Assembly: GCA_050181465.1 (NCBI GenBank) | Contig: JBFXDD010000003.1 | Coordinates: 1 to 64,000, forward strand | Direction: 5' to 3' | Origin: JACRLW01 sp050181465 | Lineage (GTDB): Bacteria > Planctomycetota > UBA1135 > UBA2386 | Length of the DNA: 64,000 nt | Position numbers and translations under genes: made by a program | The notes under the pieces: generated by a model | Databases searched by the model: none | What the model was told of the DNA's origin: nothing | Seen by the model: only the letters and a program-made list of their open reading frames with translations | Shown here: piece after piece, positions 42,670 to 51,235 of the stretch | Position numbering within the stretch: the first letter of the stretch is position 1 | Layout of the letters: every line of letters begins with the position of its first letter

Positions 42670-43434
42670 ATGCTCGAGTACCTGGTTTGCGCCACCCAAC
42701 GAAGCGGCAGCACGCTCTTGTGTGAGATGCTCGCTCAGACCGGCATCGCCGGCACCCCGAACGAGTACCTGCTTCAGTGGGAGGAGCACCGGACGCGAAC
42801 CGAGCCCCGGTTCTGGCACGAGGCGGTCGACTACATCAAGCGACTCGGTCGCACTCCGAACGGCGTGTGGGGTTGCAAGGTCATGGCGCGCTACTTCCCC
42901 GCCATGATGGATTGCCTGCGGAACATTCCCGAGGCCGTCGGCCTGAGTGACTGGGAGATCGCGAGACGCGCATTCGGCGATCCACCGGTCATCCGTATCC
43001 GGCGCCGTGATCGCGTGAAGCACGCCATTTCCAACTACATCGCCGACCTCACGAAGGTCTACCACATGGCGAGTCATGGCGCCGGCGACGACCCATTCCT
43101 GGGGCAGGCCTTGAAGCCTCGGCGCGATGACTACAACGCGAGCGTCCCCTTCGACCGCAATGCCATCCAACGCTACGTGGTGAAGCTCGGTCGCGAGGAG
43201 TCCTACTGGGACGCGCAACTCCGCGACCCCGCGACACGTGTGCTCACGATCGTCTACGAAGAGTTCCTCGATCGCAAAGAGCCGGCGATCCGCGAAGCCC
43301 TGGACTTTCTCGGCATCCCGCACCGCGGCGTCGCCTTCGAGTTCCGCGAGCACATGGCCCGGCTCTACAACTCGGTCAACGAGCGGTTCTACCGCGAGTA
43401 CCATGAGGGGGCCGATCGCTCGGGCAACCACTGA
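42670..43434 (+). CDS. Stf0-type sulfotransferase
   Basis: 254 residues; ATQRSGSTLLCEMLAQTG (residues 8-25) is the 5'-phosphosulfate-binding loop that opens Stf0 enzymes, followed by GTPNEYLLQW. VIRIRRRDRVKHAISNYIA has the 3'-phosphate-binding Arg/Ser block and the C-terminal VIYEEFLD-type stretch reads TIVYEEFLDRKEP. Stf0 members transfer sulfate from PAPS to carbohydrates (trehalose in mycobacteria). Here a surface glycan is a possible acceptor, given the nearby glycan genes. It is 6 bp after the HEAT-like gene, probably co-transcribed. Confidence 0.88.
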   Translation: MLEYLVCATQRSGSTLLCEMLAQTGIAGTPNEYLLQWEEHRTRTEPRFWHEAVDYIKRLGRTPNGVWGCKVMARYFPAMMDCLRNIPEAVGLSDWEIARRAFGDPPVIRIRRRDRVKHAISNYIADLTKVYHMASHGAGDDPFLGQALKPRRDDYNASVPFDRNAIQRYVVKLGREESYWDAQLRDPATRVLTIVYEEFLDRKEPAIREALDFLGIPHRGVAFEFREHMARLYNSVNERFYREYHEGADRSGNH

Positions 43435-43485
43435 GCCGCACGATCACTTCCGCTCGCCCAGCTCTCGCTCCTCCGCTCTCGAACG

Positions 43486-44064
43486 ATGGACCGCTCGCCC
43501 GACGTCACGGAGCTCCTCGCACGCAGCCAGACCGGCGACCGCGAGGCCGCCAACGCCGCATTCGCAGCTCTCTACGCCGAACTCCACGCGAAGGCCGCCG
43601 TCCTCATGCGCAACGAACCCCGATCGTGCATGCTGCAGCCGACGGCACTCGTCGGCGAAGCCTGGCTGAGGGTCGGCCGTGACGTCGACGTCACCTTCGT
43701 CGATCGGAATCATTTCTTGCGGCTCGCCGCACGAGCGATGCGCAATGCGCTGATCGACCACGCGCGTCGACGTCGCGCACTCCGTCGCAGCGCGCCGGCC
43801 GAGGTCCCGATGGAACCCACCGTCGCCATCGCAGAAACGACCACATCGCTCGACGACTTGATCGACCTCCACGAGTCGTTGGAGCGCCTGGAGAGCTTCG
43901 ATCCGCAGCTCGCCGAAATCGTGACGCTGCGTTACTTCGCGGGCCTCACGCTCGCCGAGATCGGCGATCTCTGCGGTCAGAGCGCACAGTCCGTCCACCG
44001 CGCGCAGGCACTCGCACGCGCGTGGCTGGCGCGCGACATGGGACGAGAACCCCGAGTTTCCTGA
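43486..44064 (+). CDS. RNA polymerase ECF-type sigma factor
   Basis: 192 residues with region 2 (AAFAALYAELHAKAAVLMRN, LVGEAWLRV, NHFLRLAARAMRNALIDHAR) and region 4 (LAEIVTLRYFAGLTLAEIGDLCGQSAQSVHRA, split). The wording fits the ECF subfamily typical of Planctomycetota, which often sits next to Ser/Thr kinases. It directs RNA polymerase to unknown promoters. No anti-sigma factor is adjacent; the following kinase genes probably control it or are controlled by it. Confidence 0.92.
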   Translation: MDRSPDVTELLARSQTGDREAANAAFAALYAELHAKAAVLMRNEPRSCMLQPTALVGEAWLRVGRDVDVTFVDRNHFLRLAARAMRNALIDHARRRRALRRSAPAEVPMEPTVAIAETTTSLDDLIDLHESLERLESFDPQLAEIVTLRYFAGLTLAEIGDLCGQSAQSVHRAQALARAWLARDMGREPRVS

Positions 44065-44111
44065 GAAATCGACCCCGGCTCTGCGCTCAGGGGAAACGGA
44101 TCCGAATTGCG

Positions 44112-46928
44112 ATGACCGACACCCACACGCCTCAACCGCCCGACTGGAGGCAGGTGCGCGCACTCTTCGAGCGCTGCGTCGGACTCGATTCGCGACAGAT
44201 CGACGAGATCCTGGAGAAGGTCGACTCGGCGATCGCGCGCGAAGTTCGGGATCTCCTCCGACATGCCCCTTCGACCAGCACCGGAGCTTCCGGCGGCGGG
44301 AACGACGACGTGGGCGCCATGCGCTTCTCACCCGGCGAGCGAATCGGCGGATATCGCATCCTTCGGGTGCTCGGATCCGGCGGCATCGGCGTCGTGTTGG
44401 TCGCCGAGCAGCAGACGCCGCGGCGACTGGTCGCGCTCAAGATCCTGCGCGCCGATCTGCCGTCCACCGCCGCCACCGAACGATTCCGGATGGAAGCCGA
44501 AGTGCTCGCGCGACTGCGTCATCCCGGGATCGCGCAGATCTACGAGACCGGCGTGCACGTCACGCACCTCGCCGGAATCGAGCTGCGGCGACCATGGTTC
44601 GCGATGGAGTTGGTCGAGAACGCGCGCACGCTCCGCGCCTTCGCGACCGACTCGTCGGTCGATCGCGAACGCCGAATCACGGTGCTCCTGGACGTGTGCG
44701 ATGCCGTGCAGCACGGTCACCTTCGCGGCGTGGTGCACCGCGATCTCAAGCCGGAGAACATCCTGATCGGCACGGGGGATCGCACGAAGGTGATCGACTT
44801 CGGTGTCGCACGCATCCTGGAGGGCGACGACGCGACCCGGGCCAGATTGACGATGGAGGGCGACTTCGTCGGGACCTTGGCCTACGCGAGTCCGGAGCAG
44901 ATCGCGGGCAAGACCGACACGATCGACACTCGCTCCGATGTCTTCGCACTGGGCGTGCTCGGCTTCGAGTTGCTGACCGGCGCACTGCCCTTCGGCGAAC
45001 TCCGCGGCGGACTCGCGACGCTCGCGGAGCGGATGCGCGACGCCCAGGCACGGCGAGCGCGAGCCGTGGTGCGCGGATTCCCCACCGATCTGGACGCGAT
45101 CCTCGGCAAGGCGCTCGATACCGAGCCCGATCGGCGCTACCCGACCGCCGGCGCACTGGCCGACGACATCCGACGCTTCCTTCGCAGCGAGACCGTCGAA
45201 GCTCGCGTGCCGACCGCGATCTACCAGCTCCGCAAGCTCGCCCAGCGGCATCGAGCCGTCGCACTCGTGCTCCTCACCGCAGTGGCTGCCGCCGTCGCAA
45301 TCGCCGTCATCAGCTCCGTGCAGGCTCAGCGCACGCAACGGGCATTGACCGAGCGCAACGAGGCAGCAACGCGAGCCACCACACATCTGAAGTCGTTGCT
45401 CCGCCTCTCGCTGCAGTCCGAACTCGACGACCTCGTCCGCATGGCGGAGCACGACTTCTGGCCGGTGCACAGCGCCAGGATCCCGGCGATGGATCTTTGG
45501 CTCACCCGCGCCGACGCGCTGGTCGCCCGCCTGCCCGAGCTGAGGGCGGAGCTCGACTCGATTCGGCGCGACGGCCGGCCGGTCGAGGGCGACTCGCGAT
45601 CGAAGTCCGCCGGTGAGTTGGCTCGCGCGCGCGCCGACCTCAGCCGCGAGCGTGAACGCTTACGGATCATCAACGACGTCGAGAAGCAGCAGAGCGAAGA
45701 TCGAGCGCTCGACTTGCGCACGCGAGTGTGGCTGGTCGAACGCCGCGAGCAGCGCCTCGCAACCGCGGCGGCGATCGAGCAGCCGTATCGAATCGCGGCC
45801 GACGACGAACTGTCGACTCAGGAACGCTCGTGGCAGCACGACGGACTGGCGGCGCTGGTGGCCGGCATCGAGGCCCTCGCCGCGACCGAGGCTCCGCCGG
45901 AACACATCCTCGGAATCCAGAGCAACACGCGCCAGGCCGTGGCCCGCCGCCGCGAACTCGCCGAATCGATCGCGCGCGCGACCGTCCAGGACGTCGCGGA
46001 GCGCTGGGCAACGGCGCGCGCCGCGATCGCCGCCGATCCTCGTTTCGACGGCTTCGATCTGCCCGTGCAAGAGGGGCTGCTGCCCATCGGGACCGATCCC
46101 GACTCAGGGCTCCACGAGTTCGCGATGCCGATCACCGGCAGCGTGCCGACTCGCGACGCCGCCGGCCGGTTGCTGCTCGGCTTCGATACCGCCGTCGTGT
46201 TCGTTCTTCTGCCGCCGGGCCGGGCGCGGGTCGGCACTCCCGCCGGTCATCCCGACAACACAGTCAACGGCAAGACCGACCCGATCGAAGAAGCCGACTT
46301 GAGCGCCTTCCTCCTGTCGAAGTACGAGTTCACGCAGAGCCAGTGGTTGCGCCTCACGGAGTTCAATCCCTCCTTCCATCACGTCGGCGGAGTGCTGATG
46401 CAGGAACCGCAGCACATCCGGCGCTCGCACCCGGTCACCGATCTGTCGCACGAAGCGCTCTGGGATTGGTTGCCGAAACTCGGACTCGAGTTGCCGACCG
46501 AAGTCCAATGGGAGTACGCCTGCCGCGCCGGAACCACGACTCGCTTCTACTTCGGCGACGAACTCGCCGGCGTGGAGCGCTTCGCCAACTTCCGCGACAA
46601 GCGCGGCAACGCCCCCGGCGCCACCTGGGACGACGGTCACTACTCGCATGCGCGAGTCGGTTCCTTCCTGCCCAACGCCTTCGGCCTGCACGACGTCCAC
46701 GGCAACGTGCACGAAGCTTGCAGTGACAGCTACTACCTGCCGGCGGTCGTGCCGATGCGAGCCGGTGACGGACTGCGCAGTGCGCCCACGGGCTTCGTCG
46801 ACGTCTGGGTGTATCGCGGCGGGAGCTTCTGGGGCGGGCCGGTGGGCAGCGCAACTCGCGCGAAGCGCGCCAGAAACGAATCGCGACTCGATTACGGGTT
46901 CCGGCCGGTGTGGCCGATCGCGCCGTGA
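44112..46928 (+). CDS. Ser/Thr protein kinase fused to a formylglycine-generating-enzyme-like (SUMF1) domain
   Basis: 938 residues. Kinase domain about 81-350: glycine loop GSGGIGVV, Lys110 (VALKIL), catalytic HRDLKPEN (209-216), DFG (229-231) and the GTLAYASPEQ activation segment. A membrane helix follows (ALVLLTAVAAAVAIAVISSV, about 380-400), then a coiled-coil region. The C-terminal FGE/SUMF1 domain has SKYEFTQSQW, LELPTEVQWEYACRAGT, NAFGLHDVHGNVHE and YRGGSFW. SUMF1-fold domains can bind metal or ligands; here it may be the extracytoplasmic sensor. It starts 47 bp after the sigma factor, as in the ECF-kinase pairs described in Planctomycetota. Confidence 0.93.
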   Translation: MTDTHTPQPPDWRQVRALFERCVGLDSRQIDEILEKVDSAIAREVRDLLRHAPSTSTGASGGGNDDVGAMRFSPGERIGGYRILRVLGSGGIGVVLVAEQQTPRRLVALKILRADLPSTAATERFRMEAEVLARLRHPGIAQIYETGVHVTHLAGIELRRPWFAMELVENARTLRAFATDSSVDRERRITVLLDVCDAVQHGHLRGVVHRDLKPENILIGTGDRTKVIDFGVARILEGDDATRARLTMEGDFVGTLAYASPEQIAGKTDTIDTRSDVFALGVLGFELLTGALPFGELRGGLATLAERMRDAQARRARAVVRGFPTDLDAILGKALDTEPDRRYPTAGALADDIRRFLRSETVEARVPTAIYQLRKLAQRHRAVALVLLTAVAAAVAIAVISSVQAQRTQRALTERNEAATRATTHLKSLLRLSLQSELDDLVRMAEHDFWPVHSARIPAMDLWLTRADALVARLPELRAELDSIRRDGRPVEGDSRSKSAGELARARADLSRERERLRIINDVEKQQSEDRALDLRTRVWLVERREQRLATAAAIEQPYRIAADDELSTQERSWQHDGLAALVAGIEALAATEAPPEHILGIQSNTRQAVARRRELAESIARATVQDVAERWATARAAIAADPRFDGFDLPVQEGLLPIGTDPDSGLHEFAMPITGSVPTRDAAGRLLLGFDTAVVFVLLPPGRARVGTPAGHPDNTVNGKTDPIEEADLSAFLLSKYEFTQSQWLRLTEFNPSFHHVGGVLMQEPQHIRRSHPVTDLSHEALWDWLPKLGLELPTEVQWEYACRAGTTTRFYFGDELAGVERFANFRDKRGNAPGATWDDGHYSHARVGSFLPNAFGLHDVHGNVHEACSDSYYLPAVVPMRAGDGLRSAPTGFVDVWVYRGGSFWGGPVGSATRAKRARNESRLDYGFRPVWPIAP

Positions 46929-46968
46929 CGTCTTCGCGGCGGGCGCTATCGTTCCCGCCTCGACGCCG

Positions 46969-49900
46969 GTGCCGCCACTCCCTCAACTCGATCTCGAACG
47001 CGTGCGGGCACTGCTCGCCGATCGCTTCCGCATCGAGGAGATTCTTGGAGCCGGCGCATCGGGCGCGGTGCTGCGAGCCCGAACCCTCACACCCTGGCGC
47101 GAGGTCGCGGCCGGAGTCGACGTCGCGCTGAAGGTCCTCCGACCCGAGCGAGCGGCCGACGAGCACGCCCGCTCGACGCTGCTGCGCGAAGCCGAGCTCG
47201 GTCAGCGGGTCAGCGATCCGCACGTGGTCCGCATCTTTGGGCTCGACGAGGCGAGCGATGCCGCGGGCAGTGTGCTCTTCCTCGTCTCCGAGCTGGTGCG
47301 CGGCCGCTCGCTGCGCGATCGGATCGAGCGCAGCGGGGCCATCGTCGGCGACCTCGCGCGGCGCATCGCCGAGCAGGCCGCGCTGGGCCTCGCCGCCCTT
47401 CACGACGCGGGCATCGTCCACCGTGACGTCAAGCCCGAGAACCTGTTGATCACCGACGACCGCGCCGAAGTTCGCCTGGCCGACCTCGGCCTCGCACGGC
47501 TCGCGCCGCGGACCGAGGATCGCGCGCGCGGCGAGACCGGCAGCGGCGGTCCCCGCGCGAGCAGCAGCGGCGGCTTCTTCGGAAGTCTCGCCTATGCAGC
47601 ACCCGAGGTGCTGCGCGGCGAGCCGCCGTCGCCGGCGAGCGACCTGTACGCGCTCGGGATCGTCCTGTTCGAACTGTTGACCGCGCGCCATCCCTTCGGC
47701 GACGCCCGGGACGCCGACGAACTGCTCTGGATGCAACTCGAAGTCGAGCCGCCCCGCGCCTCCCACCTCGAACCGCGCACCTCGGTGTTCCTCGAGACCA
47801 TGGTCGCCGAACTGCTGCGCAAGGCTCCGAACGATCGACCGCAGCCGGCGAGCGCGCTCGCGCGGATCTTCGGCGACGGCGAGGCATCCTCGCACTGGCG
47901 AGCTCGCGAGCGCAGCGCTCCGGCCTTGGCGTCACGACGGCGCCTGCTCGCGCTGCAGCGCACGCGCCACTGCGCACTGGTGGGTCGTGAAGACGAGCGG
48001 CGCACTCTCGACCGCGCCTTCAAGAAGGCTCGCGACGGCAGCGGATCCTCGCTCCTGCTCACCGGTCACGCCGGCAGCGGCCGTCGTCGCCTGCTGGACG
48101 AGTGCATCGAGCGCTGGATCGAGCAGCACCGCGACGTGAACTTCCTCGGCGCGATCGCCGAGAACGAACCGACGACGCGCATCGCCGCGCCGTTCGGCGA
48201 CCTCATCTGCGACGTGCTGCTCGAAGGCGAGCGCAACGACGCCCCGCGAGCGAAGGAACGGATCACCGAGCGAGCTCAGGAGGTCCTGGCATTCGACACC
48301 GGCGAAGCGCGCTTGCTCGGCGAACTGTGTGCGGGCAACAGTGAATCGCTGTCACCCGATCGCGGGGCACGAGCCGATCTCCTCGCGCGGGCGATCGCCC
48401 GCATCGTCTCACGAAGCGCGGTGACCGTGCTGCGCATCGATCGCGCCGATCGACTCAACTCGACCGCAGCGCGGGTCGTCGATCTGCTGCTGTCCCGCGC
48501 CCTCGCGATGCCGCTGCTGCTGGTCCTCGTCGGCCCGAGCGGAATCGCGCTCGAACGCTTCGTGGATGCCGTCCTACCGATCGGCGCACTGGATCTCGAG
48601 GACTTCCTCGAACTCGGGCGCGCTCTGTTCCGCAAGGGCGAGGCACCGCTCGAGCTGCTGCGCGCCGCGCACGAGACCCTGGACGGCCAACCGCGAGCCC
48701 TGATCGAGAGCCTGGAAGAGTGCGTCGCGGAGGGCAAGCTGCGCGGCAGACCGGGGGATCTCTTCGAACCGGCTCCGAATCTGGCAGAGCTGCGACCGGC
48801 GCGACCGGCATTGCAACGCATCCGCGAGCGCATCGAACGACTACCGGCCTCCGCCCGTCACGTGCTGATGGCCGCCGCGGTGCTGGGCGATCGCTTCCGA
48901 CTCGACGACTTGACGGAACTCACGCGACGCCCCGCTCTCGACGTCCTCGAAGCGCTCGCGAGTTTCGACAACCGGGTCACCGGCATCGAAGGTGGTATCG
49001 GCCGCTTCCGGCACCGCGCGTACCGGCAGGCGACACTGAAGGCGACGCCGGAAGGGACGCTGCGGATCCTCCATCGAGATGCTGCTTGGGTGAAGGAGGA
49101 CCGCGGGGCCGCGGCGCTCGAAGTCGGCATGCACCTGTCGCGCGCCGGCGAAGACGCGGCCTGTCTCGAGCCGTTGACGCGCGGGCTCGAGACTCTCGTG
49201 AACGCCAACGTGCGGCACTCGACGGTTCGCGTCGCCGAGCGAATTCGCGCGCATCTCAATCGCCTGCCGCGAAGCGAGCGCCACAATCGCCAGCGCCTGC
49301 GTTGGCTCCTGTTGACCGGACGCGCGCACCTCCAGCGCGACCAGGAGGAGCTGGGTACACGCGCATTCAAGAAAGCCATCCTGCTCGCGCGGCATCTCGC
49401 GGACATCCGCTCGCACGCCGATGCGGTCGTGGGCCTGGCCGAGTTCGCGCAACTCAACGGGCGCTTCCTCGCCGCCATCCAACTGCTGACGTCGGCTGAG
49501 TCGATGCTGCCGACAACGGCCGATCCGACGCATGAGACCGACGAGGTCTCGGTGACGCGCGCGCGGGCGCTGATGATCCACGCCCGCGTGCTCGCCTATC
49601 TCGGCGACGCTTTGAATGCGCTCAAGCTCGCCAACGAAGCACTGCGCACACTCCCGGCGGGTCACGACAGCCTGGAAGCACACCTGCGGATCGACTACGG
49701 CCGCTGGCTGGCGCTCCGCCTCCACTTCGTGCGGGCGCTCGGCGAGTTCGATCGCGCACTGGAGCTCGCCGACGGGATCGGCGACGCGTACGGCGAGTTG
49801 CGCGCGCATCTCCATCGCGGGCGCGTGCTGGGCACTCTGGGCAAGGTCCGCAGCGCGCGCGCCGAGTTCGCGATCGCGCACGAGATGGCGAGCCGACTCG

Positions 49901-50382
49901 ACGACGCCCGGACGCGCGGTCGCGCGCGACTGTTCCACGCCGAGCTCGACGTCTTTCGTTCTGAGTTCGACGACGCCCGCCTCCTGCTCCAGGATGCGAT
50001 CGAGGAAGCTCGTCGCGCTCACGACGACGTGATGGAGCAGCACGCCCGGGCGCTCTTGGTGATCGTGGATGACTCGGAACCGGCACCGGCCGAGCCGCCC
50101 CACCTGGGTGCACCGCTCGCGGATCTGAGTTGGCTGTGTGCTCTGGGCCTACGGGCGCGGCGCGAGGGCCGAGTCGATGCGGCGGTCGGCTTCCTGCGCG
50201 AAGCGTCGAGCTTGGAACGGCGCGCGCGGGTCACGTTCCTGATGCGGCTGTTCCTGCTGCGCGCGGCGGGCCGCGATGTCGCCGCCGGTCGGTTGATCGC
50301 CACCGCCATCGATCGAATGCCGACCGAGTACCGGCGACGCTTCCTCGGCTTCGTCGAACGCGTGCGACCGGCCGACGACTGA
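46969..50382 (+). CDS. Giant Ser/Thr kinase with AAA-like and TPR-like regions (PknK-like architecture)
   Basis: 1137 residues from a GTG start, chosen because the product then begins right before the kinase domain. Glycine loop GAGASGAV, Lys55 (ALKVL), HRDVKPEN (151-158) and DLG (172-174, replacing DFG) show an active-looking kinase. At 335-560 lies an AAA_16-like module: VGREDERRTLDRAF, then GHAGSGRRRLL in place of the usual P-loop (no Lys). Helical hairpin repeats of TPR type fill residues about 810-1130. The organisation is that of PknK-like signalling proteins; no transmembrane helix is seen. It follows the membrane kinase by 40 bp. Confidence 0.85.
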   Translation: MPPLPQLDLERVRALLADRFRIEEILGAGASGAVLRARTLTPWREVAAGVDVALKVLRPERAADEHARSTLLREAELGQRVSDPHVVRIFGLDEASDAAGSVLFLVSELVRGRSLRDRIERSGAIVGDLARRIAEQAALGLAALHDAGIVHRDVKPENLLITDDRAEVRLADLGLARLAPRTEDRARGETGSGGPRASSSGGFFGSLAYAAPEVLRGEPPSPASDLYALGIVLFELLTARHPFGDARDADELLWMQLEVEPPRASHLEPRTSVFLETMVAELLRKAPNDRPQPASALARIFGDGEASSHWRARERSAPALASRRRLLALQRTRHCALVGREDERRTLDRAFKKARDGSGSSLLLTGHAGSGRRRLLDECIERWIEQHRDVNFLGAIAENEPTTRIAAPFGDLICDVLLEGERNDAPRAKERITERAQEVLAFDTGEARLLGELCAGNSESLSPDRGARADLLARAIARIVSRSAVTVLRIDRADRLNSTAARVVDLLLSRALAMPLLLVLVGPSGIALERFVDAVLPIGALDLEDFLELGRALFRKGEAPLELLRAAHETLDGQPRALIESLEECVAEGKLRGRPGDLFEPAPNLAELRPARPALQRIRERIERLPASARHVLMAAAVLGDRFRLDDLTELTRRPALDVLEALASFDNRVTGIEGGIGRFRHRAYRQATLKATPEGTLRILHRDAAWVKEDRGAAALEVGMHLSRAGEDAACLEPLTRGLETLVNANVRHSTVRVAERIRAHLNRLPRSERHNRQRLRWLLLTGRAHLQRDQEELGTRAFKKAILLARHLADIRSHADAVVGLAEFAQLNGRFLAAIQLLTSAESMLPTTADPTHETDEVSVTRARALMIHARVLAYLGDALNALKLANEALRTLPAGHDSLEAHLRIDYGRWLALRLHFVRALGEFDRALELADGIGDAYGELRAHLHRGRVLGTLGKVRSARAEFAIAHEMASRLDDARTRGRARLFHAELDVFRSEFDDARLLLQDAIEEARRAHDDVMEQHARALLVIVDDSEPAPAEPPHLGAPLADLSWLCALGLRARREGRVDAAVGFLREASSLERRARVTFLMRLFLLRAAGRDVAAGRLIATAIDRMPTEYRRRFLGFVERVRPADD

Positions 50383-50388
50383 GCGCAC

Positions 50389-51177
50389 TCAGCTCAGACC
50401 GCGCCGCGCGAGCGCGCGCGCGAGCGCGGCGTCGAGGTCGCCCCACGCGGCTCGTCGGCCCGAGCGATCGAGACCGAGTCCGGCGAGGAAGCGAAGGTGG
50501 TCGCTCCGCGTCGGTCGCACGCGCAGGTCCCGCGCGTGACGGCGCAACCAGCGAGCGAAGCGCACGAGCATCGCTTCCCGCACCGGGGTCGGCAGGTCGG
50601 CGACCAATCGCGCGCGATCGAAGTCGATCAATCGCACGTCGAGCGAGCCGTCGGCCAGGGACGCGACGAGCACGTTGTCGGGATGCAGGTCACGATGATG
50701 CAGGCCCGCGGCAAACGCCTTGCGGACGGCCGCCCCGGCGGCACGCACCGCACGGCCGCGAGACTGAGGCGAGTCGATGCAGAACCGCGGAAGCGTCTTG
50801 GCACCGGGAAACAACTCGGTCGCAATCCGCAGGCGGTAGCCGAGCGGCACCCTGCGCGCCAGCGCGGCGATCGGCCGCACGACCGGCACGCCGCGCCGCT
50901 GGAGCTCCGCGTGCACGAGGAGTTCGAGGAAAGCGCGGCGGGGTGACGGAAAGATGTCGGGCAGCATGTGCCGCAACATGCCGCCGCGGCGGTAGTCGCG
51001 AAGGACCAGATCGGTGGCGCCGATGCGCGCGCGAACCACACTCCCGCGTCCGCCGTCGACCGACAGCGGTTCCTTGGCCGTGAACAGCGGCTCCAGGTCG
51101 ATTCCCGCGAAGTCATCCCGCACGAGCAGAATGCCGCGCGAATCCTTCAGCCGGACGAAACCCTCGGGAACGAGCAC
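50389..51177 (-). CDS. Kdo-kinase-like protein (lipopolysaccharide kinase family)
   Basis: 262 residues with the small kinase fold of KdkA/WaaP proteins. The N-lobe has GGRGSVVRARIG and LVLRDYRRGGMLRHML, the catalytic loop is LHHRDLHPDNVLV (Asp163, Asn168), and the metal motif is LIDFDRARL (185-187). KdkA phosphorylates the 4-position of Kdo in the LPS inner core. The GTG start at 51177 follows a GAGG about ten nt upstream. The gene converges with the giant kinase (6-bp gap) and is separated from the glycosyltransferase cluster, so the link to LPS is inferred from family only. Confidence 0.82.
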   Translation of the reverse strand: MLVPEGFVRLKDSRGILLVRDDFAGIDLEPLFTAKEPLSVDGGRGSVVRARIGATDLVLRDYRRGGMLRHMLPDIFPSPRRAFLELLVHAELQRRGVPVVRPIAALARRVPLGYRLRIATELFPGAKTLPRFCIDSPQSRGRAVRAAGAAVRKAFAAGLHHRDLHPDNVLVASLADGSLDVRLIDFDRARLVADLPTPVREAMLVRFARWLRRHARDLRVRPTRSDHLRFLAGLGLDRSGRRAAWGDLDAALARALARRGLS

Positions 51178-51235
51178 GATGGAGAACCTCGAGTGCGAGC
51201 CCGTGAGACCTTAGCGCGCGTGAAGTCTCGTGCAG

